64,000 nt of DNA, taken from positions 105,460 to 169,459 of the forward strand of contig JACPVJ010000119.1 of the NCBI GenBank assembly GCA_016191785.1, in the 5' to 3' direction. Both the position numbers and the translations under genes were made by a program. The notes beneath the pieces were generated by a model, which had not been told where the DNA came from, searched no databases, and saw only the letters and a list, made by a program, of their open reading frames with translations. The stretch comes from Myxococcales bacterium. GTDB taxonomy: Bacteria > Myxococcota_A > Polyangia > Polyangiales > Polyangiaceae. Below are positions 16,335 through 24,747 of the stretch, piece by piece (the first letter of the stretch is position 1; each line of letters starts with the position of its first letter).

Positions 16335-17870
16335 TCAGCCAGGCGTGAACATGATCGGGTAGCTCACCGTGACGATGCCGTTCTCGGGCGCGGGGAACGA
16401 GAGGCCGTAGTACGCGCTGACCACGCAGCTGACGACTCCGCTGTCGGGCAGGTCACTGCCTGCGTTCGAGACGTTGCTCACCGCGCCGTCACGGCCGATC
16501 ACGAAGCGAACCGCCACGCGACCTTGCAGGTTCGGGTTCTTGTTCAGGCCCTGCTCGTAACACATGCGGAAGCGGCCGTAGTTCTGGCGAACGATGCGCT
16601 GCACGACCTCGCCGGGGAGGTGACCGTTGACGGTCGCGGGCTGAATCGCGATGCGCGGGGCGCGGGTCTGGTGCCCTGGAGCGTTGCGGCCGAGCGAGCG
16701 CCCGAAGCCGCCCTCGAGGCCCGAGCAGATGGTGCCGCCGCAGGTTCCGACGCCTCCGATGCCGATGCCTTCACCCTTGCCACCGCTGCCCTCGCCGATG
16801 CCGGTCAGACCCAGGCCGTTCGAGCCCCACGACTCGCCGATGTCGTCACCCCACATGTTGCCCTGCGCGCTCTTGTCGTCGGTGCCGAGGGACGAGTCGC
16901 GACCGAAGGGCGAGGTGGGAGCGTTCGGGTCGCCGGCGTTGACCGAGTTGAGCAGCCCGATCATCCCGATGCTGCGGGCCTCGGCCAGGGCTTGCTCGCG
17001 CGCCAGGTGGGGATCCAGGTTGTCCTTGGGGCCCGCCACGCCGGCGCGCTTGTTCGCGAGCTTGGCGGTGGGCTTGCCGAGTGCGCCGGAGTCGCCACGA
17101 GCCGCTTCGGCGCGCTCGCCGCCGCCCTTCTCGCGTTCGGCCTGTTCGGCCGTCTTCTCGTCCTCTTCACGGTTGCGCTCGGCGCTGGCCGACAAGTACT
17201 GCTGGATCATCACCAGTCGGTCGTTGTCGTTGGTCTCGTCGTCGGTCAGGCCCATGGCCGGCACGAAGAAGGCCATTGCACCCACGAAGGCCGCGACGAT
17301 GCCGGCCGAGAGCGCGAAGAAGCCCGCGGCCGAGCTGTCGTCGTCGGCGAAGTACGCGCGCTTGCTGCGCTTGCCGGGGTGCACGCCCGCGACCTGGACC
17401 GAGAGGTCACCGAAGGTCAGGTCGATGCGCGCGCCGAGCGCGAGCGGGATGGTGCTGCCGGCCGTCGCCGTCTCGGTGCCGCTGGCCTTCGTGACGCGCG
17501 CGGTGGCGCCCGCCGGGACCGTCACACACGGCTCGGCGCCCAGCATGCTGACGATCTCGAGGCGGTCGGTGCCCAGCTTCTCGCTCGGCAGCGTGACCTG
17601 GCTCGCGCGCTCGCCGACAGCGAAGGCACGCGGTGGGTCCAGGTGGACGACGTGGATGATGTTGTTGCCCCAGAGCACCGTCACCTCGACGGCGCGGGCC
17701 GCGACGTTCTCGCACTCTTCAGCGGTCACTGCGGGACCGCTCTTCACCAGCGCGTAGCCCATGGGCCCGTCTTCGCTCGCCACCTTGGCCCGCTCGAGCC
17801 CGAACGCGGCGCGCGCGTCGAAGTTGGTGAGGGTCGAGAGGAACGGATTGACGGAATTGGACTGGGCCAT
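16335..17870 (-). CDS. AgmX/PglI C-terminal-domain (TonB-like) membrane protein
   Basis: A 511-residue protein of a myxobacterial type. Residues ~1-175 are a soluble beta-rich N-domain. One transmembrane helix lies near residues 185-205 (GFFALSAGIVAAFVGAMAFF), followed by a charged and Gly-rich periplasmic linker. The C-terminal ~90 residues match the AgmX/PglI domain: EVVQRIVRQNYGRFRMCYEQGL, then GRVAVRFVIGRDGAVS and a Cys near the end (VVSCVV). In Myxococcus such proteins belong to gliding and envelope-spanning machinery. An ATG at 17870 is preferred over a GTG 12 nt earlier, which sits almost on top of its ribosome site. Confidence 0.82.
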   Translation of the reverse strand: MAQSNSVNPFLSTLTNFDARAAFGLERAKVASEDGPMGYALVKSGPAVTAEECENVAARAVEVTVLWGNNIIHVVHLDPPRAFAVGERASQVTLPSEKLGTDRLEIVSMLGAEPCVTVPAGATARVTKASGTETATAGSTIPLALGARIDLTFGDLSVQVAGVHPGKRSKRAYFADDDSSAAGFFALSAGIVAAFVGAMAFFVPAMGLTDDETNDNDRLVMIQQYLSASAERNREEDEKTAEQAEREKGGGERAEAARGDSGALGKPTAKLANKRAGVAGPKDNLDPHLAREQALAEARSIGMIGLLNSVNAGDPNAPTSPFGRDSSLGTDDKSAQGNMWGDDIGESWGSNGLGLTGIGEGSGGKGEGIGIGGVGTCGGTICSGLEGGFGRSLGRNAPGHQTRAPRIAIQPATVNGHLPGEVVQRIVRQNYGRFRMCYEQGLNKNPNLQGRVAVRFVIGRDGAVSNVSNAGSDLPDSGVVSCVVSAYYGLSFPAPENGIVTVSYPIMFTPG

Positions 17871-18128
17871 GATGGACTTCACACCTCGTGATTTCGACGC
17901 CTGGCCAGCTCGGCGGGGCTTCGTCCCACATCAGCGTGGGAGGGCCGCCCATCTGGCGCTCAGCGTCGCGTTCTTGCCGGGATTGACAGGGGCGGAGGCC
18001 TCGGGGTTCCAAAAATTTTCTGGCCATGCCGAGAGGGCCGCAAAAGCCGGGAAAACCCCCGGGGCTTGCGCGGGCCCCGGGGCACTGCCAAGGATCGCCT
18101 CCCCACCGCGGACCCCTTAGGAGGCGAT

Positions 18129-20459
18129 GTGCGTACGCCCCGTTCGGCCCACCTCTACCCACTGCTTGCCGTGCTGCTCACCTCCACCGCCGCGGTCGCG
18201 GCTCCGCGCGTGCTCTTGCCCGACACGCCGGTCGCGCCGCGCTCCGCCGGCAGCGTCGCGCGTGCCCGCGAGGTGCTCGACGTCCGCGCGCCCACGAGCG
18301 CGAAGCTCGACCTCGTGCACACGCGCACGCACGCGCTGCCCGGCGGCCAGACCCTCGTGCGGTTCGCCCAGCGGCACCACGGCATCCCGGTGCTGTCCCG
18401 CGGCGCGAGTGTGCTCTTCGACGCGAAGGGGAAGCCGACGCGGCTCGCGGCGGCGCGGCTCGCAGAGCGTTTCCCGTCCACTGACGTGCCCTCGCTCACT
18501 GCGCCGGTGGCTGCCGAGCGCGCCAACGAAAGCGCGCGCGGCGCGGACTTCACCCACCAGACCGCACGACTCGCCTGGCTCGATCGCTTCGGCGCGGCCC
18601 GGCTGGTCTGGGTGTTCTACCGGGGGCTCGTCCCGGGCACGCCTCGCGCTCCCGTGATCGTGATCGACGCGCACACCGGCGGCCTGGTGCTGGCCTACGA
18701 CGCGACCCGCTTCGATCGCGCGGCCACGGTCTACGACGAGAACCCGGTCTCGACGCCGACCGCGACTGCGGTGACGCTGAGCACCCTCGCGCCCGGCGCG
18801 ACCAAGCTGGAAGATCCGAAGATCCGCGCCGTGACCTGCGTGGACACCCAGAAGCTGGTCGGCAAGTGGGGCGTGCACATGTGCGAGTTCTTGCCCAAGG
18901 CGAAGGCCGACGCGAGCGGCGACTTCCCCTACAAGTACTCGAGCGACACCGCGCCCGAGGACGAGTTCGCCGAGCTCAGCATCTACTTTCACACCGCCAA
19001 GGCGTACGCGTTCTACCAGACGCTGGGCATGCCCGAGCTGGACATCAAGCCGCTGACCGCCGTGGCGAACCTGCGCTTCCCCAAGGGGTGGTCCACCGGG
19101 AACACCTCGGCGATGACCAACCCGTCGCTGCCCCTCGAGCCCTACGACAACGCCTTCTACAGTCCCGAGACGCCGTACCCCGGCATGTTCGAGAACGTGG
19201 AGGGTGGCCTGTTCTTCGGCCAGGGCAACAGCGCCGACTTCGCGTACGACGGTGACGTGGTCTATCACGAGCTCGGGCACGCGCTGACCGACCGCACCAT
19301 CGACTTTGCACCCTACTGGCAGCTCGACGAGCAGGGCGCGACCCCCGCGCCGGGCGCGATGAACGAGGGCCTGGCCGACTACTTCTCGAGCGCGCTGACG
19401 GGTGACGGGAAGCTGGGCGAGTATGCGTCGAAGAACACGTCGTACGGCTACGGCGGGGACGTGATCCGCGACCTGGACAACGCGGACACCTGCCCGAAGA
19501 GCATGGCCGGCGAGGTGCACGTCGACTCGACCTTCTTCTCGGGCGCGCTGTGGAGCGTGCGCCAAGCCTTGCCCGAGGGCGACCGGAAGATCTTCGATTC
19601 CGCGCTCGTCACCGCGCTGATCGGCTCGCCCACGGGAGAGGTCGGCTACGAAGACCTGGCCGAGCTGTTCCGCGCGACCGTCGAGGCCTCGACCCTGGGC
19701 AAGCCGGCGGCCGCGGCCCTGAAGGCCGAGCTCGAGAAGCGCGGCGTCTTGCCCGTGTGCCAGCGCGTGCTCGAGTACAAAGGCAAGCCGCTCCAGAGCG
19801 CTCACTGGAAGATCGCCCATGGCTTCTACTCGCCGGGCAAACCCTACGTGGGCTTCGAGCAGACCGAGAGCTACGCGCCCGGCCTCTTGCAGGTTCACGT
19901 GAAGCTCGAGAGCGACACCGAGAAGCTGCGCGTGGATTGGCAGAACTATCCGCTCGGCAGCCAGTACCAGCTGGGCCAAAAGGCGGACCCTTACACGCCG
20001 GCGCTGCTGGTGCGCTTCGCCGCGGACCCCATCGTGTTCGACTACAGCACCGGCGTGAGCTCGAACGCCACCGGGCTGTTCGACACCGAGACCTCCGGCG
20101 GCGACTACGCGAACATCGACGTGCCCCCGGGCTCGACCGATGCGTACTTGATGCTCGTCAACAAGGGTGACGAGATGGGCCTGTTCACCTCGTTCGAGGT
20201 GACGCAGAAGACGACCGCCACCGGGGGTACCGGGGGCACCGGCGGCTTCGGCGGCAGCGGCGCCTTCGGCGGAATGGGCGGGTTCGGCGGCACGGGCGGC
20301 AGCGCCGGCTCGGACGTGCAAGACGAAGGCTTCGACCAGGCGATCGAGTCCGCGTGGGGCTGCAGCAGCGTGCCGGGTGGGGCCGCGTCGTGGCTCTCGG
20401 GCGGCCTGCTCGCCGGCGCGCTGGCCATGATGCGCCGGCGGCGCAGGCTCAGCCGCTAG
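18129..20459 (+). CDS. Secreted zinc metallopeptidase with MYXO-CTERM-like anchor
   Basis: A 776-residue exported gluzincin. A near-ideal AGGAGG at 18119-18124 fixes the GTG at 18129. After the signal (LLAVLLTSTAAVAAP), residues ~50-210 resemble an FTP/PepSY propeptide. The zinc site is HELGH (H380, E381, H384) with a third ligand Glu413 in NEGLADYF. This is the thermolysin/fungalysin (M4/M36) plan with a longer spacing than M4. The tail has a Gly-rich linker, GCSS, a hydrophobic helix and a run of arginines: the tripartite pattern of MYXO-CTERM sorting signals, cut by a rhombosortase-like enzyme. Predicted substrates are extracellular proteins. Confidence 0.85.
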   Translation: MRTPRSAHLYPLLAVLLTSTAAVAAPRVLLPDTPVAPRSAGSVARAREVLDVRAPTSAKLDLVHTRTHALPGGQTLVRFAQRHHGIPVLSRGASVLFDAKGKPTRLAAARLAERFPSTDVPSLTAPVAAERANESARGADFTHQTARLAWLDRFGAARLVWVFYRGLVPGTPRAPVIVIDAHTGGLVLAYDATRFDRAATVYDENPVSTPTATAVTLSTLAPGATKLEDPKIRAVTCVDTQKLVGKWGVHMCEFLPKAKADASGDFPYKYSSDTAPEDEFAELSIYFHTAKAYAFYQTLGMPELDIKPLTAVANLRFPKGWSTGNTSAMTNPSLPLEPYDNAFYSPETPYPGMFENVEGGLFFGQGNSADFAYDGDVVYHELGHALTDRTIDFAPYWQLDEQGATPAPGAMNEGLADYFSSALTGDGKLGEYASKNTSYGYGGDVIRDLDNADTCPKSMAGEVHVDSTFFSGALWSVRQALPEGDRKIFDSALVTALIGSPTGEVGYEDLAELFRATVEASTLGKPAAAALKAELEKRGVLPVCQRVLEYKGKPLQSAHWKIAHGFYSPGKPYVGFEQTESYAPGLLQVHVKLESDTEKLRVDWQNYPLGSQYQLGQKADPYTPALLVRFAADPIVFDYSTGVSSNATGLFDTETSGGDYANIDVPPGSTDAYLMLVNKGDEMGLFTSFEVTQKTTATGGTGGTGGFGGSGAFGGMGGFGGTGGSAGSDVQDEGFDQAIESAWGCSSVPGGAASWLSGGLLAGALAMMRRRRRLSR

Positions 20460-21054
20460 GTTCAGGCCGCGCCCCCGGCGGCGACGGATCGGGATTGTAC
20501 AGGGCGGTCAGCACGTGATCGCGCCACGCGCCGGCGATGTACAGATAGTCGCGTGCGTAGCCCTCGACCGCGAACCCCAAGCTGCGCAAGAGCCGGCCCG
20601 ATCGATCGTTGATTGGCATGTAGTTGGCGCTCAGGCGGTGCAGGCCGAGCCGGCCGAAGGCGAAGTCGACGGCCGCGCAGAGCCCTTCGCGCATGAGCCC
20701 ACGCCCCTCGAAGCGATGGTCGATGTTGTACCCGAGGTTGCAAGCCTGAAGCGGGCCCCGCACCACCTCGGTGAAGCTGATGTGACCCAGCACCGGGCCT
20801 GCTGGGTCGCGGGCGTCGAGCAACTGCAAGCGACAAGACCGATCGGCCAGGTACTCGCTTCGGTTCTCTTCGAGCCGCCAGCGCCAGTACTCTTCGCTGT
20901 GCGAGCCGGGGGGTCGGGGTGGGGACCAGGGCGCCAGGTGCTCTCGGTTCTCGTGGAAGTACGCCACGAGCCTGGGCGCCGCCGACGGGGGCAGCAAGCT
21001 GAGGATCAGGCGTTCGGTCTCGAGCCGCACCGGCGACGGTTCGTCCGCGTCCAT
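20449..21054 (-). CDS. RimJ/RimL-type GNAT N-acetyltransferase
   Basis: A 201-residue acetyltransferase of the RimJ/RimL branch, which acetylates protein N-termini or small amines using acetyl-CoA. Visible features are the opening LETERLILSLL (residues 11-21), GHISFTEVV near residue 90, the acetyl-CoA loop region NIDHRFEGRGLMREGL near residue 110, and the terminal NDRSGRLLRSLGF motif near residue 148. All are standard for the family. The 3' end overlaps the convergent peptidase gene by 11 bp. It lies 13 bp after the start of the upstream hydrolase gene. Confidence 0.88.
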   Translation of the reverse strand: MDADEPSPVRLETERLILSLLPPSAAPRLVAYFHENREHLAPWSPPRPPGSHSEEYWRWRLEENRSEYLADRSCRLQLLDARDPAGPVLGHISFTEVVRGPLQACNLGYNIDHRFEGRGLMREGLCAAVDFAFGRLGLHRLSANYMPINDRSGRLLRSLGFAVEGYARDYLYIAGAWRDHVLTALYNPDPSPPGARPEPSG

Positions 21055-21067
21055 ACGAGCAAGGTCA

Positions 21068-22168
21068 TTAGAGCATCTTCGCCATCAAGTCGACCAGGGC
21101 CAGGCGCTCCGAGAGGCCGCCTTCGTGGTCCACTTCGACGTGCTCGAGCAGCGGCGAGACCAGCGCCTGGTGGGGCGCGCCGCCGAGCTCGCGGTCGGCC
21201 CACTCGGCCTCGCTGGGTGGGATGACCGAGTCGCCCGAGCCGTGGAGCAGGTAGACCGGGGCACCGATGTGATCGAGCCGTCCGGCCGGCGACAGCTCGC
21301 CGAGCTCGACCTTTTTCGACTCGAGCAGGGCCAAGAGCTCGGGACCGAGCGCTCTGAGGTTGCCGGTCTCGACCAGGCGGAACAGATGCTCGCCAGACGC
21401 GGTGGTGCGCTCGGACGCGCGGGCGATGGCGGCCGGTCGGTCCTCGTGGAGCCAGAGCCGCAGCGCATCGCGTAGGGTCTCGCGATCCGCAGGCTCCACG
21501 AAGTGCTCGACGTTGCCGTAGGCGACCACCAAGAGCCCATACTCGTGGGCCTTCATCTGGCTCTCGCCCGTGGGCGTCTCGATCCGATCGCTGACCAGGA
21601 AGCGGAGCACGCGGGGCAGATCGTGGTGGCCGCCGATGCTGGTCACGTACGCGAGCTTGCCCTCGAGCTCGGGGCGACTCGCCGCCACCAGCGAGAGCCC
21701 GCCGGCGAAGCTGAAACCCAAGAGGCCCACGCGATCTTCACTCACCACGTCGCTTTGGGCCGACAGCCAGCGCACCGAGTCGGCGATGATCCGCTCGCCC
21801 TGAGAGGTGATGCGGTAGTCCGTCAGATCTCGAAGCTCGGGGGTCAGGACCACGCGCCCGGCGCGAGCCAGCTCGCGCGCGAACGGCACCAAGCGTCGCT
21901 CGTCGATACCCCGGTAATGAACGCCGTGCGCCACGACCAGCCCGGGAGCACGGAGCACGTCGGTGCGCCGGTACAGGCGCGCGCGGACCGGCCCATCTCG
22001 GCCGGGGATCGTGAGATCGGTCTCGATCAGCGCGGCGGCTTCGGTCGGCGGCGACGCGAGCGCGGTGAGCAAGCGCCCGGCACGCCAGAAGCGCGAGAGG
22101 TGCGGCGCTGCCAGCGACACCAGAGCGACGAATCCGAGCAAGAGCGCGAAGGCACGACGGCTGTTCAT
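21068..22168 (-). CDS. Membrane-anchored alpha/beta hydrolase
   Basis: A 366-residue protein with an N-terminal hydrophobic anchor (FALLLGFVALVSLAAP), then an alpha/beta-hydrolase fold. GFSFAGG near residue 150 carries the nucleophile Ser. GSGDSVIPP near residue 310 supplies the acid. A His in LLEHVEVDHEGG near residue 345 completes the triad. It resembles the dienelactone-hydrolase/esterase group; the substrate is unknown. It is followed 13 bp later by the GNAT gene, so the two may be co-expressed. The envelope location is inferred from the anchor. Confidence 0.82.
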   Translation of the reverse strand: MNSRRAFALLLGFVALVSLAAPHLSRFWRAGRLLTALASPPTEAAALIETDLTIPGRDGPVRARLYRRTDVLRAPGLVVAHGVHYRGIDERRLVPFARELARAGRVVLTPELRDLTDYRITSQGERIIADSVRWLSAQSDVVSEDRVGLLGFSFAGGLSLVAASRPELEGKLAYVTSIGGHHDLPRVLRFLVSDRIETPTGESQMKAHEYGLLVVAYGNVEHFVEPADRETLRDALRLWLHEDRPAAIARASERTTASGEHLFRLVETGNLRALGPELLALLESKKVELGELSPAGRLDHIGAPVYLLHGSGDSVIPPSEAEWADRELGGAPHQALVSPLLEHVEVDHEGGLSERLALVDLMAKML

Positions 22169-22219
22169 GAAAGAAGTGTGACTCGGCCGGCGCCGGCGAA
22201 ACCGCCCGATGACAGTGTT

Positions 22220-23230
22220 TTACAATCCATTTCGTCGCCGCCTGACCGACGCCAGGAATGAAATCGCGACCACCCAAATGGCCCAGCGGTTTCCGCGAGC
22301 TCGCCTGCCGCTCGCTCTACACCCTCCCTCGTCATCGGATGCTGACAGGTGCGCGGTGGGCGGCGCCGAGTCGGCGCCCGCGTCGACCGGCGGTGGCGGC
22401 TCGGCACCCGTAGCCCACGCGGGCGGCGAGTAGCCACCCTCGACGGCCGCCTGCTTGCCCAGCTGTTGCAGCCAGTCCTTCCTGGCGACCATTCCGCTGA
22501 GCACCGGTGTGGTGCACGGGTTGATGCCGCGCGACACCGTGCCCACCAGGCGCCCGTCTGCGTCGAGCGCCGCCGCCCCCGAGTCGTTCTGGCAGAAGGC
22601 GTCATCCGCGCTGACCCACTCGCTCTCGGCCGCGGGAATGGAACCGCATGCCGTCCCGACACAGCTCACCGGCACGCCCAGCTTGAAGCGTCGCGTGCCG
22701 ATGCTGCCGCTGCCGGTGTTGCCGTAGCCCACCGCGGTGACCTGCTCGCCGGCGATCACTGGCGCCTCGAGGCGCGGGGCGGCGGTCGGGGCGCCGGCGC
22801 CGAAGCCATCGCCGGCCAGCACCAGCGCGGCGAAGTCGTAGCCGCAGGTGTCGTCTCCGCCGGGGGCCAGCTCGATGCGCGAGACCTTCGCGTAGTCCGC
22901 CGGCTCGTCGGTCTGCACGTGGTTCTGCGTGACCAGCGCGTCCTCCGGTGGAACGGCCTGGCCCAGGGGTGCCTGTCCGCAGGTCACGAACCCGCCCGGG
23001 CTGTCGGCGACGCAGTGCCGTGCGGTGAGCACCAGGTTCTGCGAGACCAGCGTGCCGCTGCAGCGCGAAAGGTACTGGCCCTTCTTCGTGACCAAGCCGA
23101 CGACCATGCGGTACTGCCCCGCGGAATCGACCTCGCCATTGACCGCGCCCCGTGCCTGCAGGACGCCGGCTTCCGGGCTTGCTCCGCAGCCGACACAGAG
23201 CGCGAGCGCCCAGACTCCCCGTGCCGTCAT
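22220..23230 (-). CDS. Trypsin-like serine protease with MYXO-CTERM-like tail
   Basis: A 336-residue exported S1-family protease. The signal ends near ALALCVGCG, possibly a lipobox. The catalytic triad is visible: His in LTARHCVA (near residue 72), Asp in YDFAALVLA (near 131), and Ser in QNDSGAAAL. The last is NDSGAA instead of the usual GDSGGP, so oxyanion-hole geometry and specificity may differ. After a Pro-rich linker the C-terminus carries GCRASG, a hydrophobic helix (WAIWVVAISFLA) and RRRR. This matches a MYXO-CTERM-like sorting signal and suggests surface display after cleavage. It is divergent from tldD across 50 bp. Confidence 0.83.
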   Translation of the reverse strand: MTARGVWALALCVGCGASPEAGVLQARGAVNGEVDSAGQYRMVVGLVTKKGQYLSRCSGTLVSQNLVLTARHCVADSPGGFVTCGQAPLGQAVPPEDALVTQNHVQTDEPADYAKVSRIELAPGGDDTCGYDFAALVLAGDGFGAGAPTAAPRLEAPVIAGEQVTAVGYGNTGSGSIGTRRFKLGVPVSCVGTACGSIPAAESEWVSADDAFCQNDSGAAALDADGRLVGTVSRGINPCTTPVLSGMVARKDWLQQLGKQAAVEGGYSPPAWATGAEPPPPVDAGADSAPPTAHLSASDDEGGCRASGRRARGNRWAIWVVAISFLASVRRRRNGL

Positions 23231-23266
23231 GCCCCAGATGGTGCCACATTCTCGCGCGAGGCGGGT

Positions 23267-23272
23267 TAGACT
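23267..23272 (+). promoter_or_regulatory. Putative -10 box, leaderless promoter for tldD
   Basis: TAGACT, 8 nt before the ATG at 23281, in the 50-bp gap between divergent genes. Confidence 0.45.
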
Positions 23273-23280
23273 GCGCGCGC

Positions 23281-24747
23281 ATGGCCGCTCCGGCGAAGGC
23301 TCGCGATCTGTGCAGCGCCGCGCTACGGCGGGCGCAGCAGCACCCAGACGTGTCCCACGTCGAGGTGCGCTGGCTCTCCGAGCAGAGCGAACGGCTGCGC
23401 GTGCGTGACGGCGCGCCGGACGGGATCTCGAGCGGGCGGAGCGCGGGGTTCTCGGTGCGGCTGATCGCCGGCGGGGCTTGGGGGTTTGCGTGCACGGCCG
23501 AGGGCAGCGAGCCCGCCGTGAGCCGCATGGTGAGCGAGGCGGTGGCCATCGCCCGCGCCAGCGCGCGGCTGTCCGACCGACCGGTGCGCTTCCCAGCGCG
23601 CGCGGGGGAGGTCGGCGAGTACTCGACCCCGCTCGAGATCGACCCGTTCGCCGTGCCCCTCGAGACCAAACTGGCAGATCTGTCGACCCCCGAGGCCGAG
23701 CTGCGGCGCGGCGGCGCGCCGATCCACAGCGCGGAAGCGTGGATGCACTGGACCCAGGTCGACAAGCTGCTGATGACCAGCGAAGGCACCGACGTGTCGC
23801 AGCGCTTGGTCTATGGGGGGGTCGGGATGAGCGCGATCGCGGTCGGCAGCGACGGCCGCATGCAGCGCCGCTCGTTTCCCGGCTTCCCCGGCTCCGAGGG
23901 CGTGCAGGGCGGCTACGAGATCGTCGCGCGCACCGGGCTCTCTGCCGCGGCGTCGCGGATCCGCGCCGAAGCCATCGAACTGCTCGGCGCTGACCCGTGC
24001 CCCGAGGGCGTGCGCGACGTGGTGCTCGGCAGCAACCAGATGGCGCTGCAGATCCACGAGTCGTGCGGGCACCCCACCGAGCTCGACCGCGCCCTCGGCG
24101 CCGAGATCTCGCTGGCGGGCGGCTCGTTCTTGCAGCCGTCCGATCTCGGCAAGCTGCGCTACGGCTCCGAGATCGTCACCCTCACCGCCGACTCGATCGC
24201 GCCCACCGGGCTCGGCACCTTCGGCTGGGACGACGAGGGGCTGTCGGCGCGGAAGGCGCCGCTGGTCGAGGGCGGCATTTTCGTGGACTACCTGTCGTCG
24301 CGCGAGACGGCCGCGGCGCTTGGCCGCGAGTCCACCGCGACGGTCCGGGCCGACGGCTGGAACCGCGTTCCGATGATCCGCATGGTCAACGTCTCGCTCG
24401 AGCCCCGGGCCGGCACGTTGGAAGAGCTGGTGGCGGACACGGCCGACGGCATCTTGTTCGACGTCAACCAGAGCTGGAGCATCGACGACCTCCGGCTCAA
24501 CTTTCAGTTTTCGTGCGAGCTGGCCTGGGAGATCAAGCGCGGCAAGCGCGTGCGTCTGCTCCGCGACGCGCGCTACACCGGCATGACCCCGCGCTTCTGG
24601 CAGAGCTGCGACGCGATCTGCGGGCCGGAAGAGGCGCGCATCTGGGGCCTGATGCTGTGCGGCAAGGGCGACCCGATCCAGTCCATGGCGGTGGCCCACG
24701 GCGCGCCGCCCGGGCGCTTCCGGCAGGTGGAGGTCGGACACACGTGA
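23281..24747 (+). CDS. tldD: TldD-family metalloprotease
   Basis: A 488-residue TldD, the zinc-bearing half of the TldD/TldE protease that cleaves unfolded peptides and matures some ribosomally made peptides. The zinc motif HESCGH (H259, E260, H264) fits the TldD HExxxH pattern. The downstream segments GLGTFGWDDEG and GFxCxLAWEIK-like regions (FSCELAWEIKRG near residue 415) are typical of the C-terminal half. Length is normal. The stop overlaps the GTG of the tldE-like gene (GTGA). No RiPP precursor is recognised nearby. Confidence 0.9.
   Translation: MAAPAKARDLCSAALRRAQQHPDVSHVEVRWLSEQSERLRVRDGAPDGISSGRSAGFSVRLIAGGAWGFACTAEGSEPAVSRMVSEAVAIARASARLSDRPVRFPARAGEVGEYSTPLEIDPFAVPLETKLADLSTPEAELRRGGAPIHSAEAWMHWTQVDKLLMTSEGTDVSQRLVYGGVGMSAIAVGSDGRMQRRSFPGFPGSEGVQGGYEIVARTGLSAAASRIRAEAIELLGADPCPEGVRDVVLGSNQMALQIHESCGHPTELDRALGAEISLAGGSFLQPSDLGKLRYGSEIVTLTADSIAPTGLGTFGWDDEGLSARKAPLVEGGIFVDYLSSRETAAALGRESTATVRADGWNRVPMIRMVNVSLEPRAGTLEELVADTADGILFDVNQSWSIDDLRLNFQFSCELAWEIKRGKRVRLLRDARYTGMTPRFWQSCDAICGPEEARIWGLMLCGKGDPIQSMAVAHGAPPGRFRQVEVGHT

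Noticed and set aside
17981..18020. TTGACA at 17987 as a promoter for the zinc peptidase
   Set aside because: No recognisable -10 at proper spacing; kept as unproven.
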